A DNA stretch of 61,540 nt from contig JAHZAV010000013.1 in NCBI GenBank assembly GCA_019423745.1, positions 1 through 61,540 on the forward strand. The letters run 5' to 3'. A program made the translations under genes and the position numbers. The notes under the pieces are model-generated. The model did not search any database, was not told where the DNA came from, and saw nothing but the letters and a program-made list of their open reading frames with translations. Below are positions 49,607-58,309 of the stretch, in pieces (position 1 is the stretch's first letter; each line of letters opens with the position of its first letter). This stretch comes from Lachnospiraceae bacterium. GTDB taxonomy: Bacteria; Bacillota; Clostridia; Lachnospirales; Lachnospiraceae.

Positions 49607-50056
49607 ATGAAAGTAATTTTACTGGAGGATGTAAAGTCTCTCGGGAAAAAAGGAGAGATTGTTGAAGTTAATGACGGATATGCGAGAAATTTTCTGCTGA
49701 AAACAAAAAAAGGGGCAGAGGCAAACAAAAATAATATGAATGACCTGAAGCTGCAGAAAGCAAATCAGGAAAAGATTGCTCAGGAACAGTTGGATGCCGC
49801 AAAGGAACTTGGAAAGGAACTGGAAGAAGGAAAGATTACCATTTCTATCAAGACAGGAGAAGGTGGAAAAGTCTTTGGATCAGTATCTTCTAAAGAAATA
49901 GCAGCGGCTGTAGAGACGCAGATGGGATTGAAAATAGACAAGAAAAAAATCCAGCTTAAGGAGCAGATTAAAACACTGGGCACACATCTTGTACCCATAA
50001 GACTTCATGCAAAAGTGACGGTAGAGCTGAAAGTAAACGTAACAGAGGAGGCATAG
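49607..50056 (+). CDS. rplI: 50S ribosomal protein L9
   Basis: A 149-residue L9 of normal length. The N-terminal RNA-binding domain (MKVILLEDVKSLGKKGEIVE, then VNDGYARNFL) is joined by a long helix to the C-terminal domain (GKVFGSVSSKEIA). The ATG directly follows the gdpP stop, with AAAAGGAG inside the end of gdpP. Confidence 0.97.
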   Translation: MKVILLEDVKSLGKKGEIVEVNDGYARNFLLKTKKGAEANKNNMNDLKLQKANQEKIAQEQLDAAKELGKELEEGKITISIKTGEGGKVFGSVSSKEIAAAVETQMGLKIDKKKIQLKEQIKTLGTHLVPIRLHAKVTVELKVNVTEEA

Positions 50057-50060
50057 AAAG

Positions 50061-51410
50061 ATGCCCAATATGGAGGAAGCTCTCATTAAACGTGTACTGC
50101 CTCACAGCATAGAGGCAGAGCAGTCTGTCGTAGGCGCGATGCTGATGGACAAGGATGCGATCATGACCGCTTCTGAAATTATCAGCGGAAAAGATTTTTA
50201 TCAAACTTCATATGGTATTATATTTGATTCTATGACGGAACTTTTTAATGAAGGAAAACCGGTGGATCTTATTACTCTTCAGGAAAGATTGAAGGAAAAG
50301 GATGTGCCGGAGGAGATTTCCAGTCTGGAGTTTGTGCGTGATCTGGTTGCAGCAGTTCCTACTTCGGCGAATGTCAAATATTATGCGGATATTGTGTTTG
50401 AGAAATCCATGCTTCGCAGGCTGATAAAGACAAACGAGGAAATTGCCAATTCCTGTTATGCAGGAAGCGATTCCATGGAAGCAATTTTAGAGACAGCCGA
50501 AAAGAGTATTTTTGAGCTGGTTCAGAAAAGAAGTACAGGGGATTATGTGCCCATTAAGCAGGTCGTGCTGAATGCTTTGGACCGAATTGAGAAAGCGGCA
50601 AAGACAAAGGGAACTGTCACAGGTATACCTACCGGATTTCTGGATCTGGACTATAAATTATCAGGACTTCAGCCGTCTGACCTGATCCTTGTGGCGGCAA
50701 GACCATCCATGGGAAAGACGGCATTTGTTTTGAATATTGCACAGCATGCAGCTTTTAAGAGTAATAAAACAGTAGCCATCTTTAGTTTGGAAATGTCCAA
50801 AGAACAGTTGGTAAATCGTTTGTTTTCTCTTGAATCACAGGTGGATTCTCAGGCACTTCGTACAGGAAACCTCAAGGACGATGATTGGGAAAAATTAATA
50901 GAAAGCGCTGGTATTATTGGAAAATCGCATTTGATTATCGATGATACGCCGGGAATTTCTATTTCGGAGCTTAGGAGCAAATGTAGAAAATATAAGCTGG
51001 AGCAAGATCTCCATTTAATTATTATTGACTACCTGCAGTTGATGAGCGGAAGAGTAGGAGGACGGGCAGAGTCGCGCCAGCAGGAAATTTCTGATATTTC
51101 CAGATCGTTAAAAGGGGTAGCCAGAGAGTTGAATGTGCCTGTGATTGCATTGTCTCAGCTTAGCCGTGCAGTGGAACAGAGGCCGGATCACAGACCCATG
51201 TTGTCTGACCTAAGAGAGTCCGGAGCTATTGAGCAGGACGCGGACGTGGTTATGTTTATTTATCGTGACGATTATTATAATAAGGATACAGAGACGCCAA
51301 ATCAGGCAGAAATTATTATTGCAAAACAAAGAAACGGCCCCATAGGGACCGTTCATCTGGCATGGTTGCCGGATTATACGAAGTTTGCCAACTTATCCTG
51401 GCAGGAGTAG
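50061..51410 (+). CDS. dnaB: Replicative DNA helicase DnaB
   Basis: A 449-residue hexameric helicase. The N-terminal DnaB domain (PHSIEAEQSVVGAMLMD) spans about residues 10-110. The RecA-like core has the Walker A loop A-R-P-S-M-G-K-T near residue 215, L-I-I-I-D-Y-L-Q-L as Walker B, and S-Q-L-S-R-A-V-E-Q-R. It unwinds DNA at the fork and loads primase. Third gene of the gdpP operon; its last 18 bases overlap the end of a convergent gene. Confidence 0.97.
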   Translation: MPNMEEALIKRVLPHSIEAEQSVVGAMLMDKDAIMTASEIISGKDFYQTSYGIIFDSMTELFNEGKPVDLITLQERLKEKDVPEEISSLEFVRDLVAAVPTSANVKYYADIVFEKSMLRRLIKTNEEIANSCYAGSDSMEAILETAEKSIFELVQKRSTGDYVPIKQVVLNALDRIEKAAKTKGTVTGIPTGFLDLDYKLSGLQPSDLILVAARPSMGKTAFVLNIAQHAAFKSNKTVAIFSLEMSKEQLVNRLFSLESQVDSQALRTGNLKDDDWEKLIESAGIIGKSHLIIDDTPGISISELRSKCRKYKLEQDLHLIIIDYLQLMSGRVGGRAESRQQEISDISRSLKGVARELNVPVIALSQLSRAVEQRPDHRPMLSDLRESGAIEQDADVVMFIYRDDYYNKDTETPNQAEIIIAKQRNGPIGTVHLAWLPDYTKFANLSWQE

Positions 51411-51755
51411 ACGTTTCAAACGTTCTGCAGCGCCGGTTTTGGCAGCTTCTTTCCGAAAGGATTGTTGTTGGCGGATTAGCTGATCCAGCCGTTTGAACTG
51501 TTCTTCTTCCTGTCGCTCCTTGGCATCCAGGAGGAAGGACAGTTCTTTTGTAATCATGGCTGTCAGTACTTCGTTGTTATTTTCCAGCATACGCTTCATG
51601 CGGAGCTGTTCTCTGGTGCGTTTCATATCGGGAATGAGAGCTTTTAGCTCATCAAATGGAACGCCCTGTTCGTATAGTTCTTTGATGCAGTTATACAGTT
51701 TGGTATCTTCTTTTGTCGCACTGCTTAATGCGTTAAGTGCGTTTCCCATATTCAT
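51393..51755 (-). CDS. Hypothetical coiled-coil protein
   Basis: A 120-residue protein I do not recognise. It is almost wholly helical, with a short helix-turn-like start (YEQGVPFDELKALIPDMKR) resembling the DNA-recognition part of MerR proteins, then a Glu/Gln/Arg-rich coiled coil to the end. Its last six codons and stop overlap the end of dnaB on the other strand. A GGGGGTATG context gives a usable ribosome site. It may be a small regulator; confidence that it is a gene is moderate. Confidence 0.6.
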   Translation of the reverse strand: MNMGNALNALSSATKEDTKLYNCIKELYEQGVPFDELKALIPDMKRTREQLRMKRMLENNNEVLTAMITKELSFLLDAKERQEEEQFKRLDQLIRQQQSFRKEAAKTGAAERLKRLLLPG

Positions 51756-51870
51756 ACCCCCTTTACAGTTTCAAGTATAGCATGTACAGAAGGAGGATAT
51801 TGTCAAAAGGGGGATGTGGCAGGTGAATATTAATTACATATACTGCCCAAAAGTACAATAAAAGCTGAAA

Positions 51871-51903
51871 AAAAGACAGTCTGTCGAAACAGTCTGTCTT
51901 TTT
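51871..51903 (-). terminator. Terminator of the ferredoxin gene
   Basis: AAGACAGTCTGT and ACAGTCTGTCTT pair with one mismatch around CGAA, with A and T tracts on both sides. Confidence 0.75.
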
Positions 51904-51939
51904 TGTTTTGATTTTCTGTTTTATGCTTCCAGAGTGAAA

Positions 51940-52110
51940 TTAGCCCTGGGAAATTGCTCCTGTTGGACACTGAGCTGCACAAGCTCCACAGTCAACACAA
52001 GCGTCTGCATCGATTTCATAATGGTCAGCGCCCTGAGAAATAGCTCCTACTGGACATTCTGCCTCGCAAGCTCCACAGCTTACACATTCATCACTAATTA
52101 CATGTGCCAT
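51940..52110 (-). CDS. 2[4Fe-4S] ferredoxin
   Basis: A 56-residue clostridial ferredoxin. Two copies of C-x-x-C-x-x-C-x3-C-P (first from Cys9, second from Cys38) bind two [4Fe-4S] clusters, and the halves are clearly a duplication (CGACEAECPVGAIS, CGACAAQCPTGAIS). It is a low-potential electron carrier, probably for pyruvate oxidation or hydrogenase. ATG at 52110 follows AGGAGG; the longer reading to 52191 has a non-ferredoxin extension. Confidence 0.95.
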   Translation of the reverse strand: MAHVISDECVSCGACEAECPVGAISQGADHYEIDADACVDCGACAAQCPTGAISQG

Positions 52111-52236
52111 TGGTATATCCTCCTTTATCACTATAGAACATAAGTCTACTTCGTTTATACATATCATAATACAAAAAAAACAAATATACAAGAGAAAAAA
52201 TGTTCTAAATTTAGGACAAGAAATTGAGTGTCATTT

Positions 52237-52980
52237 TCAAGATTTTACCTTTTTGTAGGCAGATAAAATAATATGTTTAGCCATAGCCGCTTCTTCCCTG
52301 GTAGCCTCCCTGGTCTTTTCCAATGGGTAGGAAAGATGTAGGGTTTTATATTTTATTTTTCCCATCGAATGATAGGGAAGCACATCCAGGGCTTTCACGT
52401 TATTTAAAGTCCCCATAAAGGCACCCAGCTGTTCCAGATATTCTTTAAACAATGTAATGCCGGGGACGACAACGTGACGAATCCATACCGGAATATTATG
52501 CTCATCCAGATATCTGGCAAATGATAGAATCTGACGATTGGAATGTCCGGTCAAAATCTGATGTTGTCTGTCGTCTATATGCTTGATATCCAAAAGAATG
52601 AGGTCAGTCATGGAAAGGAGTTCATCCAGACGGTTCATAAAAATTTCATTGTGAGGATTAAACATGATTCCTGAAGAATCTATACATGTGTGAATATTGT
52701 GCTTTTTCAAATTACGAAAAAGTTCAATTAAAAAATCCATCTGCATCATAGGTTCCCCTCCGGTAACGGTTACTCCTCCGTTACGGTAAAAGGGAAGGTT
52801 GGAATAAAAGCCTTCCAGCACTTCATCTGTAGTCATGGGGGTTCCTTTTCCATATTCCCACGTATCCGGATTGTGACAGTACTGGCACCGCATGGGGCAG
52901 CCCTGCAGGAAGATTACATAGCGAATCCCCGGGCCGTCCACAGTGCCACAACTTTCTATAGAATGGATAAAACCTTTCAT
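52237..52980 (-). CDS. pflA: Pyruvate formate-lyase activating enzyme
   Basis: A 247-residue radical SAM enzyme. The cluster motif C-P-M-R-C-Q-Y-C lies at about residues 29-36, the SAM-binding G-G-E-P near 76. It abstracts hydrogen from the glycyl residue of pyruvate formate-lyase, making the active radical. It lies three bases after the glycyl-radical subunit gene, last in the pfl operon. Confidence 0.95.
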   Translation of the reverse strand: MKGFIHSIESCGTVDGPGIRYVIFLQGCPMRCQYCHNPDTWEYGKGTPMTTDEVLEGFYSNLPFYRNGGVTVTGGEPMMQMDFLIELFRNLKKHNIHTCIDSSGIMFNPHNEIFMNRLDELLSMTDLILLDIKHIDDRQHQILTGHSNRQILSFARYLDEHNIPVWIRHVVVPGITLFKEYLEQLGAFMGTLNNVKALDVLPYHSMGKIKYKTLHLSYPLEKTREATREEAAMAKHIILSAYKKVKS

Positions 52981-52983
52981 AGC

Positions 52984-53226
52984 CTATAAATTTTCGTGGA
53001 ATGTTCTGGAAATAACATCATCCTGCTGTTCTTTTGTCAGTTTGATGAAGTTTACTGCATATCCTGATACCCGAACGGTAAGCTGCGGGTATTTTTCAGG
53101 ATGCTTTTGGGCATCCAGAAGCGTTTCCTTCGTGAATACATTTACATTGAGGTGGTGTCCACCCTGCTCAACATAGCCATCTAACATGGATACAAGATTA
53201 TCGATCTGCTGCTGATTTACTGACAT
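52984..53226 (-). CDS. Stand-alone glycyl-radical domain of pyruvate formate-lyase
   Basis: An 80-residue protein equal to the C-terminal domain of PflB. The radical motif R-V-S-G-Y-A-V-N-F puts the radical Gly at residue 55; the preceding N-V-N-V-F and P-E-K-Y-P-Q-L are the usual context. It has its own AGAAAGGAG and ATG, 35 bases behind the PflB body. The body lacks this domain, so the two must assemble. It resembles GrcA in principle, but GrcA repairs a complete PflB. Confidence 0.9.
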   Translation of the reverse strand: MSVNQQQIDNLVSMLDGYVEQGGHHLNVNVFTKETLLDAQKHPEKYPQLTVRVSGYAVNFIKLTKEQQDDVISRTFHENL

Positions 53227-53261
53227 AATGATTCTCCTTTCTATTTACAATACCAGTTAAA

Positions 53262-55379
53262 TTATTCTCGGTCAATGCTCTCTTCGATATTGGGGATATT
53301 ACATGCCATATTTCCGCATTCTGCTTCCAGTCTGTCAAGATCCAGATCACCAGCAAAGATCATGTCATCCTTGCCCAATGCTCCTGGAATAATGGAAAAA
53401 GTATTTGAAATTCCATCTTGTGCATGACGGAATGGAATCTTTGCAACAGAGGCAAGAGAGGCTAAAGCGCCGTGAGTGTCTCTTTGGTGCATTGGGTTAG
53501 CACCTGGGGCAAGAGGCTCTCCTTGTTTTCTTCCGTCCGGTGTGTTTCCAGTTTTTTTGCCATAAACAACATTGGAAGTAATTGTGAGAATGGACATCGT
53601 AGGAATGGAATGACGGTATGTGTGGTGTTTGCGGATTTTGTCCATAAAATTTCTTACAAGTTCAACCGCAATTTCATCGACACGGTCATCATTATTTCCA
53701 TATTTCGGGAACTCACCTTCTACATCGTAATCAACTACAAGGCCATCTTCATCACGGATTGCTTTTACCTTGGCATATTTGATGGCAGATAAAGAATCCG
53801 CTACGACAGAAAGTCCGGCAATTCCAGTTGCGAAATAACGTTTTACTTCTCTGTCATGAAGAGCCATCTGGAGTTTTTCATAGCAGTATTTGTCATGCAT
53901 ATAGTGGATAACATTTAGCGTGTTGACATACAGTCCTGCCAGCCACTCCATCATGTCATCAAATTTTTGCATTACATCTTCGTAATCCAGATATTCGGTT
54001 TCTACCGGACGATATTTTGGACCTACCTGCATTTTCAAGCGTTCGTCCATACCACCGTTGATCGCATATAAAAGGCATTTAGCTAAGTTGGCGCGTGCTC
54101 CAAAGAACTGCATTTCTTTACCTACACGCATGGATGATACGCAGCATGCAATGGCATAGTCGTCGCCGTGAGTAGCCCGCATTAAATCATCATTTTCATA
54201 CTGAATGGAAGAAGATTTGATGGACATCTTTGCGCAGTATTCCTTAAATGCCCGGGGCAGTCTTGTGGACCATAATACGGTCAGGTTCGGTTCTGGAGCT
54301 GTGCCAAGGTTATCAAGCGTATGCAGATAACGGAAAGAAGTACGGGTCACCAGAGGGCGTCCATCGATACCTACTCCGCCGATGGATTCGGTTACCCAGG
54401 TAGGATCTCCAGAGAAAAGGGAATTGTATTCTGGAGTACGGGCAAATTTTACAAGGCGAAGCTTCATAATAAAATGGTCAATATATTCCTGTGCCTGCTC
54501 TTCTGTGATGAGACCACGATCCAGATCTCTTTGAATGTAGATATCAAGGAAGGTGGAGGTACGTCCAAGGCTCATAGCAGCCCCATTTTGTTCCTTGACA
54601 GCAGCCAGATATCCGAAATAGAGCCATTGGATGGCCTCTTTGGCATTTTTGGCCGGCTTACTGATGTCAAATCCGTAAATATCCCCCAGTTCTTTCAATT
54701 CTTCCAGTGCCCGGATCTGTTCTGCAAGTTCTTCGCGCAGGCGGATGTTGTCTCCGGTCATGCGCACAAGAGAAGTGGCAAGCTGCTGTTTTTTGTCTTC
54801 GATGAGCCAGTCTGTTCCATATAAGGCAACGCGGCGGTAATCACCAATGATACGTCCGCGGCCATATGCATCCGGAAGACCTGTGATAATAGCAGACTTT
54901 CTGGCCAGACGCATTTCAGGTGTGTAGACGTCAAAGACTCCTTGATTGTGGGTTTTTCTGTATTTTGTAAAGATTTCGACCACTTCAGGATCTACCTCAT
55001 AGCCATTTTCGCGGCATGCATTTTGTGCCATTCTGATACCGCCAAATGGCTGCAGGGAACGTTTGAAAGGCTTGTCAGTCTGAAAGCCTACGATTTGTTC
55101 CAGATCTTTGTTTAAATAGCCAGGACCATGAGAAGTGATACCGGATACAACTTTAGTATCCATATCAAGAACGCCTCCAGCTTCACGCTCTTGACGGGAG
55201 AGATCCAAAACCTGATCCCATAATTTTCTGGTGGCTTCAGTAGGACCGGCTAAAAAAGATTCATCCCCTTCATAAGGGGTATAATTATTCTGAATAAAGT
55301 CCCGTACATTTACAGATGTGCGGTTCCATCTCCCAGGGCGAAAGCCGTCCCAGCTTTCTGCGATCCAATGTTTTTCCAT
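53262..55379 (-). CDS. pflB: Pyruvate formate-lyase, catalytic body without glycyl-radical domain
   Basis: A 705-residue formate C-acetyltransferase that splits pyruvate with CoA into acetyl-CoA and formate. The Cys pair (IACCVSSM) lies at 412-413. It runs through the barrel to SIIPGALGKDDM and stops after a short tail (GNMACNIPNIEESIDRE), with no R-V-S-G-Y motif; that part is the next gene. Usual one-piece enzymes are about 745-760 residues. ATG at 55379 follows GGAGGAA; the reading from 55412 is longer without a site. First gene of pflB, glycyl-radical domain and pflA. Confidence 0.93.
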   Translation of the reverse strand: MEKHWIAESWDGFRPGRWNRTSVNVRDFIQNNYTPYEGDESFLAGPTEATRKLWDQVLDLSRQEREAGGVLDMDTKVVSGITSHGPGYLNKDLEQIVGFQTDKPFKRSLQPFGGIRMAQNACRENGYEVDPEVVEIFTKYRKTHNQGVFDVYTPEMRLARKSAIITGLPDAYGRGRIIGDYRRVALYGTDWLIEDKKQQLATSLVRMTGDNIRLREELAEQIRALEELKELGDIYGFDISKPAKNAKEAIQWLYFGYLAAVKEQNGAAMSLGRTSTFLDIYIQRDLDRGLITEEQAQEYIDHFIMKLRLVKFARTPEYNSLFSGDPTWVTESIGGVGIDGRPLVTRTSFRYLHTLDNLGTAPEPNLTVLWSTRLPRAFKEYCAKMSIKSSSIQYENDDLMRATHGDDYAIACCVSSMRVGKEMQFFGARANLAKCLLYAINGGMDERLKMQVGPKYRPVETEYLDYEDVMQKFDDMMEWLAGLYVNTLNVIHYMHDKYCYEKLQMALHDREVKRYFATGIAGLSVVADSLSAIKYAKVKAIRDEDGLVVDYDVEGEFPKYGNNDDRVDEIAVELVRNFMDKIRKHHTYRHSIPTMSILTITSNVVYGKKTGNTPDGRKQGEPLAPGANPMHQRDTHGALASLASVAKIPFRHAQDGISNTFSIIPGALGKDDMIFAGDLDLDRLEAECGNMACNIPNIEESIDRE

Positions 55380-55547
55380 AAAGGGTTCCTCCTTATAATG
55401 AGCTGTAATCAATTGCTGATCCAGTAATGTAATCAGCTGAGAATATTATATGAGAATGGATATCATTTAGTCAATGGAAATATTGTACTAAATTGAATAC
55501 AGTATACAAAAGCGATGAAAAATCGCAGTAAAATTTAAGAAAAATTT

Positions 55548-55578
55548 TTGACATTTTCCTTCAGTTTTGGTGTATAGT
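55548..55578 (+). promoter_or_regulatory. Promoter of the sugar-binding lipoprotein gene
   Basis: TTGACA with TATAGT at 19 bases, or TGTATA at 17 bases. The inverted repeat GCGAT-gaaaa-ATCGC lies just upstream (55512-55526) and could be an operator of this gene or of the divergent pfl operon. The 240-base gap holds nothing else I recognise. Confidence 0.5.
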
Positions 55579-55621
55579 GTTTGTAGTTACGTAAAAAATA
55601 TAATGCAGGGAGAGGAAAGTA

Positions 55622-56821
55622 ATGTGTAAAAAATGGAAATTGTCAGCAATTATATTAAGTACAGCTTTACTTTTTTGCAGCTGCGCTGTTCAGTCAAATG
55701 ATGGAGAAGAACGGGAGACAACCGTAAATAAGACAGAAGAAAAGGTGGACAAAGAAAAGGTCAGACTGGATGCACTCAATCCAACCGCTTATGGAAATGT
55801 AGAAGGATTAAATCTGGAACCGGGAACGTATTTTTCTTTGCTTGGGAAAGCCGCTTCGGGAGATTATTGGGATAATGTAAAGGAAGGTGCCCAGCAGGCT
55901 GTTGATGATATCAATGAAGCACTTGGATATAAAGGCGATGATAAAGTACGTATGGTGTACAGCGGACCTAGTGAGACTGGAGATGTGGATGAACAAGTAA
56001 ACATTCTGGATGAAGAGTTGGCAAGATATCCGGAGGCAGTGGCTATTTCTATTATCGATTCCCGCTCCTGTGATGTGCAGTTCGACCTTGCGGCAGAGAA
56101 TGGAATTCCGATTATCACTTTCGATTCTGGCAGCGATTATCAGAATATCATGGCAAGAATCAGTACGAATAATACTGCAGCAGCTGAAGAAGCGGCTGTA
56201 CATATGGCAGAAGCTCTGGAAAATAAAGGGGATGTTATAGTATTTGTGCATGATTCCAGATCGATTACTGCAAAAGAGAGGGAAGAAGCTTTTACAAATA
56301 AGATAAAGAGTGATTATCCGGATATGACAGTAAAAAACATTTATTATCTGGAAGATCTGGACAGCCTGAAGCAGACCATGGCAGATGAAATCAATAAAGG
56401 AACTTATGCAAAAGCAGGAGAAGAGGCCAAGGTCAATGAGGATCCGGATACACAGATACAGACCGCTGATATTACAGATGATGAACTGATGGACTATATT
56501 TTTGCAAAAAATCCTGATGTAAAGGGAATATACGGCACAAGCGGAGATGCTGTTATGACAGCGGTAGAGCAGAGCAGCCGCCTGGAAAAAGATATAAAAA
56601 TTGTCGGGTTTGATGCAACTGAGGAAGAAGTTCAGGCACTGCAGGATGGCAGCATATATGGTCTTGTAGCACAGAATCCTTATGGAATGGGATATGCAGC
56701 TATTGTCGCAAGTGCCCGCTCTATTCTGGAGATGGGAAATGAAGCAGAAATCGACTCAGGATATGTCTGGGTAGACTCAGAGAATGTGAAGGAAGGAGAG
56801 ATAGCAGCTATGCTGTATTAA
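55622..56821 (+). CDS. Orphan periplasmic-binding-protein-like lipoprotein (ribose type)
   Basis: A 399-residue lipoprotein. The signal peptide ends in L-F-C-S-C with Cys21 as likely lipid site, then a charged linker and a Peripla_BP_4 domain (KEGAQQAVDDINEALGYKGDD, EDPDTQIQTADITDDELMDY, KNPDVKGIYGTSGDAVM). Such proteins bind sugars, autoinducer-2 or similar ligands. No permease or ATPase is near. Instead it converges, with a four-base overlap, on a histidine kinase gene, so it may feed a sensor rather than an importer; that is inference. Confidence 0.85.
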   Translation: MCKKWKLSAIILSTALLFCSCAVQSNDGEERETTVNKTEEKVDKEKVRLDALNPTAYGNVEGLNLEPGTYFSLLGKAASGDYWDNVKEGAQQAVDDINEALGYKGDDKVRMVYSGPSETGDVDEQVNILDEELARYPEAVAISIIDSRSCDVQFDLAAENGIPIITFDSGSDYQNIMARISTNNTAAAEEAAVHMAEALENKGDVIVFVHDSRSITAKEREEAFTNKIKSDYPDMTVKNIYYLEDLDSLKQTMADEINKGTYAKAGEEAKVNEDPDTQIQTADITDDELMDYIFAKNPDVKGIYGTSGDAVMTAVEQSSRLEKDIKIVGFDATEEEVQALQDGSIYGLVAQNPYGMGYAAIVASARSILEMGNEAEIDSGYVWVDSENVKEGEIAAMLY

Positions 56822-58278
56822 TTTGCTTTTTTAGGAAGAGAAAAGATAAACTCAGTTCCTACCCCTTCTGTACTAATAACATTAATATTTTCACCATGGG
56901 CCTGGAGAGCTTCCTTAACAATGGCAAGCCCCAGGCCTGTTCCTTTTTTATCCTTTCCGCGGGAGCTGTCTGTCTTGTAGAAACGTTCCCATATTTTATT
57001 TAGAGAATCTCTTGGAATCCCAATACCATAATCTTTCACAGAAATATGAATTCGGTCACCCCGGTCAGTTGTCTCAACGATAATGCTGGAATCCGGTTCA
57101 CTGAATTTAATGGCATTGTCAATTAAATTGTACAGAACTTGCTGAATTTTACGTTTGTCGGCATAGACGTTGACATGTTTTGTAGCAAGGATAAGTTCGA
57201 TTGAAATTTTTTTATGAGTACATGTTCCTTCAAATGAGGCGGCTGTATTTTTTATTACTTCGTGAATATCAAAATTCTCTCGGTTCAAAAGAAGATGATT
57301 TGTATCAAATTCGTTCAGTGTGAGCAGATCCTGTGTTAAGTCAGTTAAGCGCTCTGTCTCAAAAAGAATGATTTTTAGATATTTCTCCTGCATTTGAGGA
57401 GGGATAGTTCCATCTGCCATTGCTTCTACATAACCCTTAATGGATGTAAGAGGAGAGCGAAAATCATGGGACACATTGGCAATAAATTTTTTCTGATAAT
57501 CTTCCATGTCTTTGAGCTGTGATGACATGTAGTTTAAAGATGCGGACAGATATCCCATTTCATCTTCTGTGGTAACAGGAATCTCATAATCCAGATTTCC
57601 AGATGCATATTGAGTAGCAGCTTCTGTAATTTTGCGTAAAGGCCGGTATACGAGAATCTGAAAAGCCAGCAAAATGATAAATGACAGAAGATAAATAATG
57701 ATAACAGTAATATATACAAAATTCATCAGGGAATCTCTTGAATGAGTAATATCTGCTACAAATTTGTGAATCAGAAGATATCCGTCTGTAGAAAACCCTC
57801 GAACAACCGGAACAATAACGGTGAGTACTGGCTCTGAAAAATAGCCATGATAGTTGCCTTCCTGATAGGTGGAACTTCCATTTTCAGCTGGATCGAAATT
57901 TTCGATGACAGAGGGAGCTGACGGATAAGCATCCGGATGAGCAGAAGAAAGGAGATTCCCATTACGGTCAACAAGCCAGACCGCAGCGTCAGTGTAGGAG
58001 CTCATTCCTTCCAGCTGCATACGGACATCAGAAGAAGATAGAAATTCATTAAAGTAATCAGGGAGATAATCATTAGCGAATTCGGTTGCTTCCGAATACA
58101 GACTGCTGGCGGAAGATTCCTTGAGGTTTGTATAAGCCAGACCGGAAGTCAGGGTGGCAGCAGTAAAAACTGCAAGAAAGCCAAAAATAATATAAATTAC
58201 AATAAATTTCAGATACAATGTACTGTTAAGCGGAAGGGAATCCTTCCGCTGCTTTTGTTTTGAACGATGAAAAATCAT
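56818..58278 (-). CDS. Sensor histidine kinase
   Basis: A 486-residue membrane kinase. Membrane spans lie near residues 23-47 and 185-207 around an extracellular sensor domain of about 140 residues. A HAMP region (about 210-260) follows. The phosphorylated His is in N-V-S-H-D-F-R-S-P-L-T-S near residue 270. The ATP domain shows N-L-I-D-N-A-I-K-F, D-Y-G-I-G-I-P and G-T-G-L-G-L-A-I-V. It works with the response regulator encoded 31 bases upstream. Stimulus unknown. Confidence 0.93.
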   Translation of the reverse strand: MIFHRSKQKQRKDSLPLNSTLYLKFIVIYIIFGFLAVFTAATLTSGLAYTNLKESSASSLYSEATEFANDYLPDYFNEFLSSSDVRMQLEGMSSYTDAAVWLVDRNGNLLSSAHPDAYPSAPSVIENFDPAENGSSTYQEGNYHGYFSEPVLTVIVPVVRGFSTDGYLLIHKFVADITHSRDSLMNFVYITVIIIYLLSFIILLAFQILVYRPLRKITEAATQYASGNLDYEIPVTTEDEMGYLSASLNYMSSQLKDMEDYQKKFIANVSHDFRSPLTSIKGYVEAMADGTIPPQMQEKYLKIILFETERLTDLTQDLLTLNEFDTNHLLLNRENFDIHEVIKNTAASFEGTCTHKKISIELILATKHVNVYADKRKIQQVLYNLIDNAIKFSEPDSSIIVETTDRGDRIHISVKDYGIGIPRDSLNKIWERFYKTDSSRGKDKKGTGLGLAIVKEALQAHGENINVISTEGVGTEFIFSLPKKAN

Positions 58279-58309
58279 GTGTGCTCTCCATAGAAGATTT
58301 GTTTATATA

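Noticed and set aside
53227..53261. Frameshift or nonsense mutation splitting pflB
   Set aside because: The second part has its own AGAAAGGAG and ATG at good distance, the first part has an extra tail, and the domains do not simply continue in another frame. It reads as a stable split.
55512..55526. GCGAT-gaaaa-ATCGC as a terminator of the pfl operon or of the lipoprotein gene
   Set aside because: It lies upstream of both divergent genes and has no T run; at most an operator.
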